The notes under the pieces are model-generated. The model was not told the origin of the DNA and did not search any database. It was given only the letters and a program-made list of their open reading frames with translations. Positions 63,467-64,000 of a stretch of DNA of 64,000 bases are shown one piece after another. Position 1 is the first letter of the stretch; the number at the start of each line of letters is the position of its first letter. The position numbers and the translations under genes were made by a program. This DNA is from Hyphomicrobiales bacterium (lineage in GTDB: Bacteria > Pseudomonadota > Alphaproteobacteria > Rhizobiales > Rhizobiaceae): contig UCIT01000029.1 of assembly GCA_900472625.1 (NCBI GenBank), positions 1 through 64,000 of the forward strand. Direction: 5' to 3'.

Positions 63467-64000
63467 GTGTCCGTCGAGAACTTGGAGCCCAGCGAATTTT
63501 CGCCGCGCCAGAACGCTGTTCTGGAGCAGGCGCTGCGGTTGCTCGTCGATGGTGGCGAAAAGGCGTTGACGACGTCGGGCGTGGCGCGCGCGGCCAACTG
63601 CTCCAAGGAAAGCCTCTACAAGTGGTTTGGTGACCGCGACGGCCTGCTGTCGGCGATGATCGCTTATCAGGCGAGCAAGGTCCGTACCTTCGAGCGCAAC
63701 GGAGAGCGGCTGACATCCGCCAGCCTGCACGACCACCTCGTCATCTTTTCGCGCGATCTGCTGGAGGTTCTGGCCGGCGACGTGTCGCTGGCGCTGAACA
63801 GGCTTGCCATCGGCCAGTCGCCTCGGGACGGATCGAAGCTCGGCAAGCTGCTGCTGGAACGCGGCCGCCGCCAGATCGACCGCCGGGCCATGGGCCTGAT
63901 CGATTCCGGCAAGCGCGCCGGTCTGCTTCGCTTTTCCGACGCAGACGAGGCGTATCACACATTCTACGGCTTGATCGTCTCCGACCTGCATGTGCGCATG
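63467..64000 (+). CDS. TetR/AcrR family regulator (cut by window end)
   Basis: The frame from GTG 63467 (GGGAG eight bases upstream) stays open to the last base, giving 178 residues so far. The helix-turn-helix reads ALTTSGVARAANCSKESLYK then WFGDRDGLLSAMI; the rest is an AefR-like effector domain. The C-terminus lies outside the window. The gene has its own promoter and palindrome upstream. Confidence 0.88.
   Translation, partial: MSVENLEPSEFSPRQNAVLEQALRLLVDGGEKALTTSGVARAANCSKESLYKWFGDRDGLLSAMIAYQASKVRTFERNGERLTSASLHDHLVIFSRDLLEVLAGDVSLALNRLAIGQSPRDGSKLGKLLLERGRRQIDRRAMGLIDSGKRAGLLRFSDADEAYHTFYGLIVSDLHVRM

Overview
The window is GC-rich chromosomal DNA of an alphaproteobacterium, most likely a member of the Rhizobiaceae (Rhizobium, Agrobacterium, Ensifer relatives). 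The evidence is the linked housekeeping set sspB, thyA, folA, hflK, hflC, degP, serB, miaA, a HerA-type ATPase, ilvB and ilvH; a two-piece, circularly permuted tmRNA with a rhizobial tag; several promoters that fit the alphaproteobacterial CTTGAC-N17-CTATAT pattern; and intergenic mosaic palindromes of the RIME type. No prophage, insertion sequence, tRNA, rRNA or CRISPR array was found.

Layout. 1-8.3 kb: CPA1 sodium/proton antiporter, a small EF-hand protein, a siderophore-interacting reductase, a small membrane protein, the UvrD helicase and a DUF1275 membrane protein. 9-13.4 kb: a two-gene RND efflux pump. 13.6-15.5 kb: an orphan flagellin and an OmpA-like lipoprotein. 15.5-21.7 kb: three regulator-centred pairs (AraC with DUF2000, an AbrB-type permease, LysR with an aldo/keto reductase) and a D-lactate dehydrogenase-type flavoprotein. 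21.9-25.6 kb: a large AsmA protein. 25.7-27.8 kb, minus strand: grpB, an RHH protein, DUF4169, sspB and the tmRNA gene ssrA. 27.9-41.4 kb: the housekeeping block, ending in ilvB and ilvH. ilvB is preceded by an Ile/Leu/Val leader peptide and an attenuator, and a toxin-antitoxin pair is lodged between ilvB and ilvH. 41.5-45.5 kb: aldo/keto reductase, a MazEF module, a LysE exporter and an SDR-DoxX fusion. 45.6-47.3 kb: a cobalt-type nitrile hydratase operon. 47.3-49 kb: an ECF sigma / anti-sigma cassette. 49.2-54 kb: glycosyltransferase, RecD-like helicase, a MerR-LuxR fusion regulator and pdxJ. 54-64 kb: stress and detoxification modules, each with its own regulator (qorB/HxlR, TetR-MFS, MarR-GNAT, NDH-2, two tandem alcohol dehydrogenases with an AraC regulator) and a TetR gene cut by the window end.

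How the genes work together. ssrA adds degradation tags to stalled proteins and the neighbouring sspB encodes the adaptor that delivers such tags to ClpXP; hflKC and degP add membrane and periplasmic protein quality control. thyA and folA form the thymidylate/folate cycle. ilvB and ilvH encode acetolactate synthase, and the leader peptide implies control by charged branched-chain tRNAs. The two alcohol dehydrogenase genes each carry the same 21-bp-phased direct repeat upstream and probably answer to the adjacent AraC protein. Many of the regulatory genes have a clear palindrome in their promoter region, and these are listed separately.

Coordinates were read from the sequence by eye and no database search was run. 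Start codons were moved from the longest possible reading frame where a ribosome binding site or family alignment favoured an internal start.
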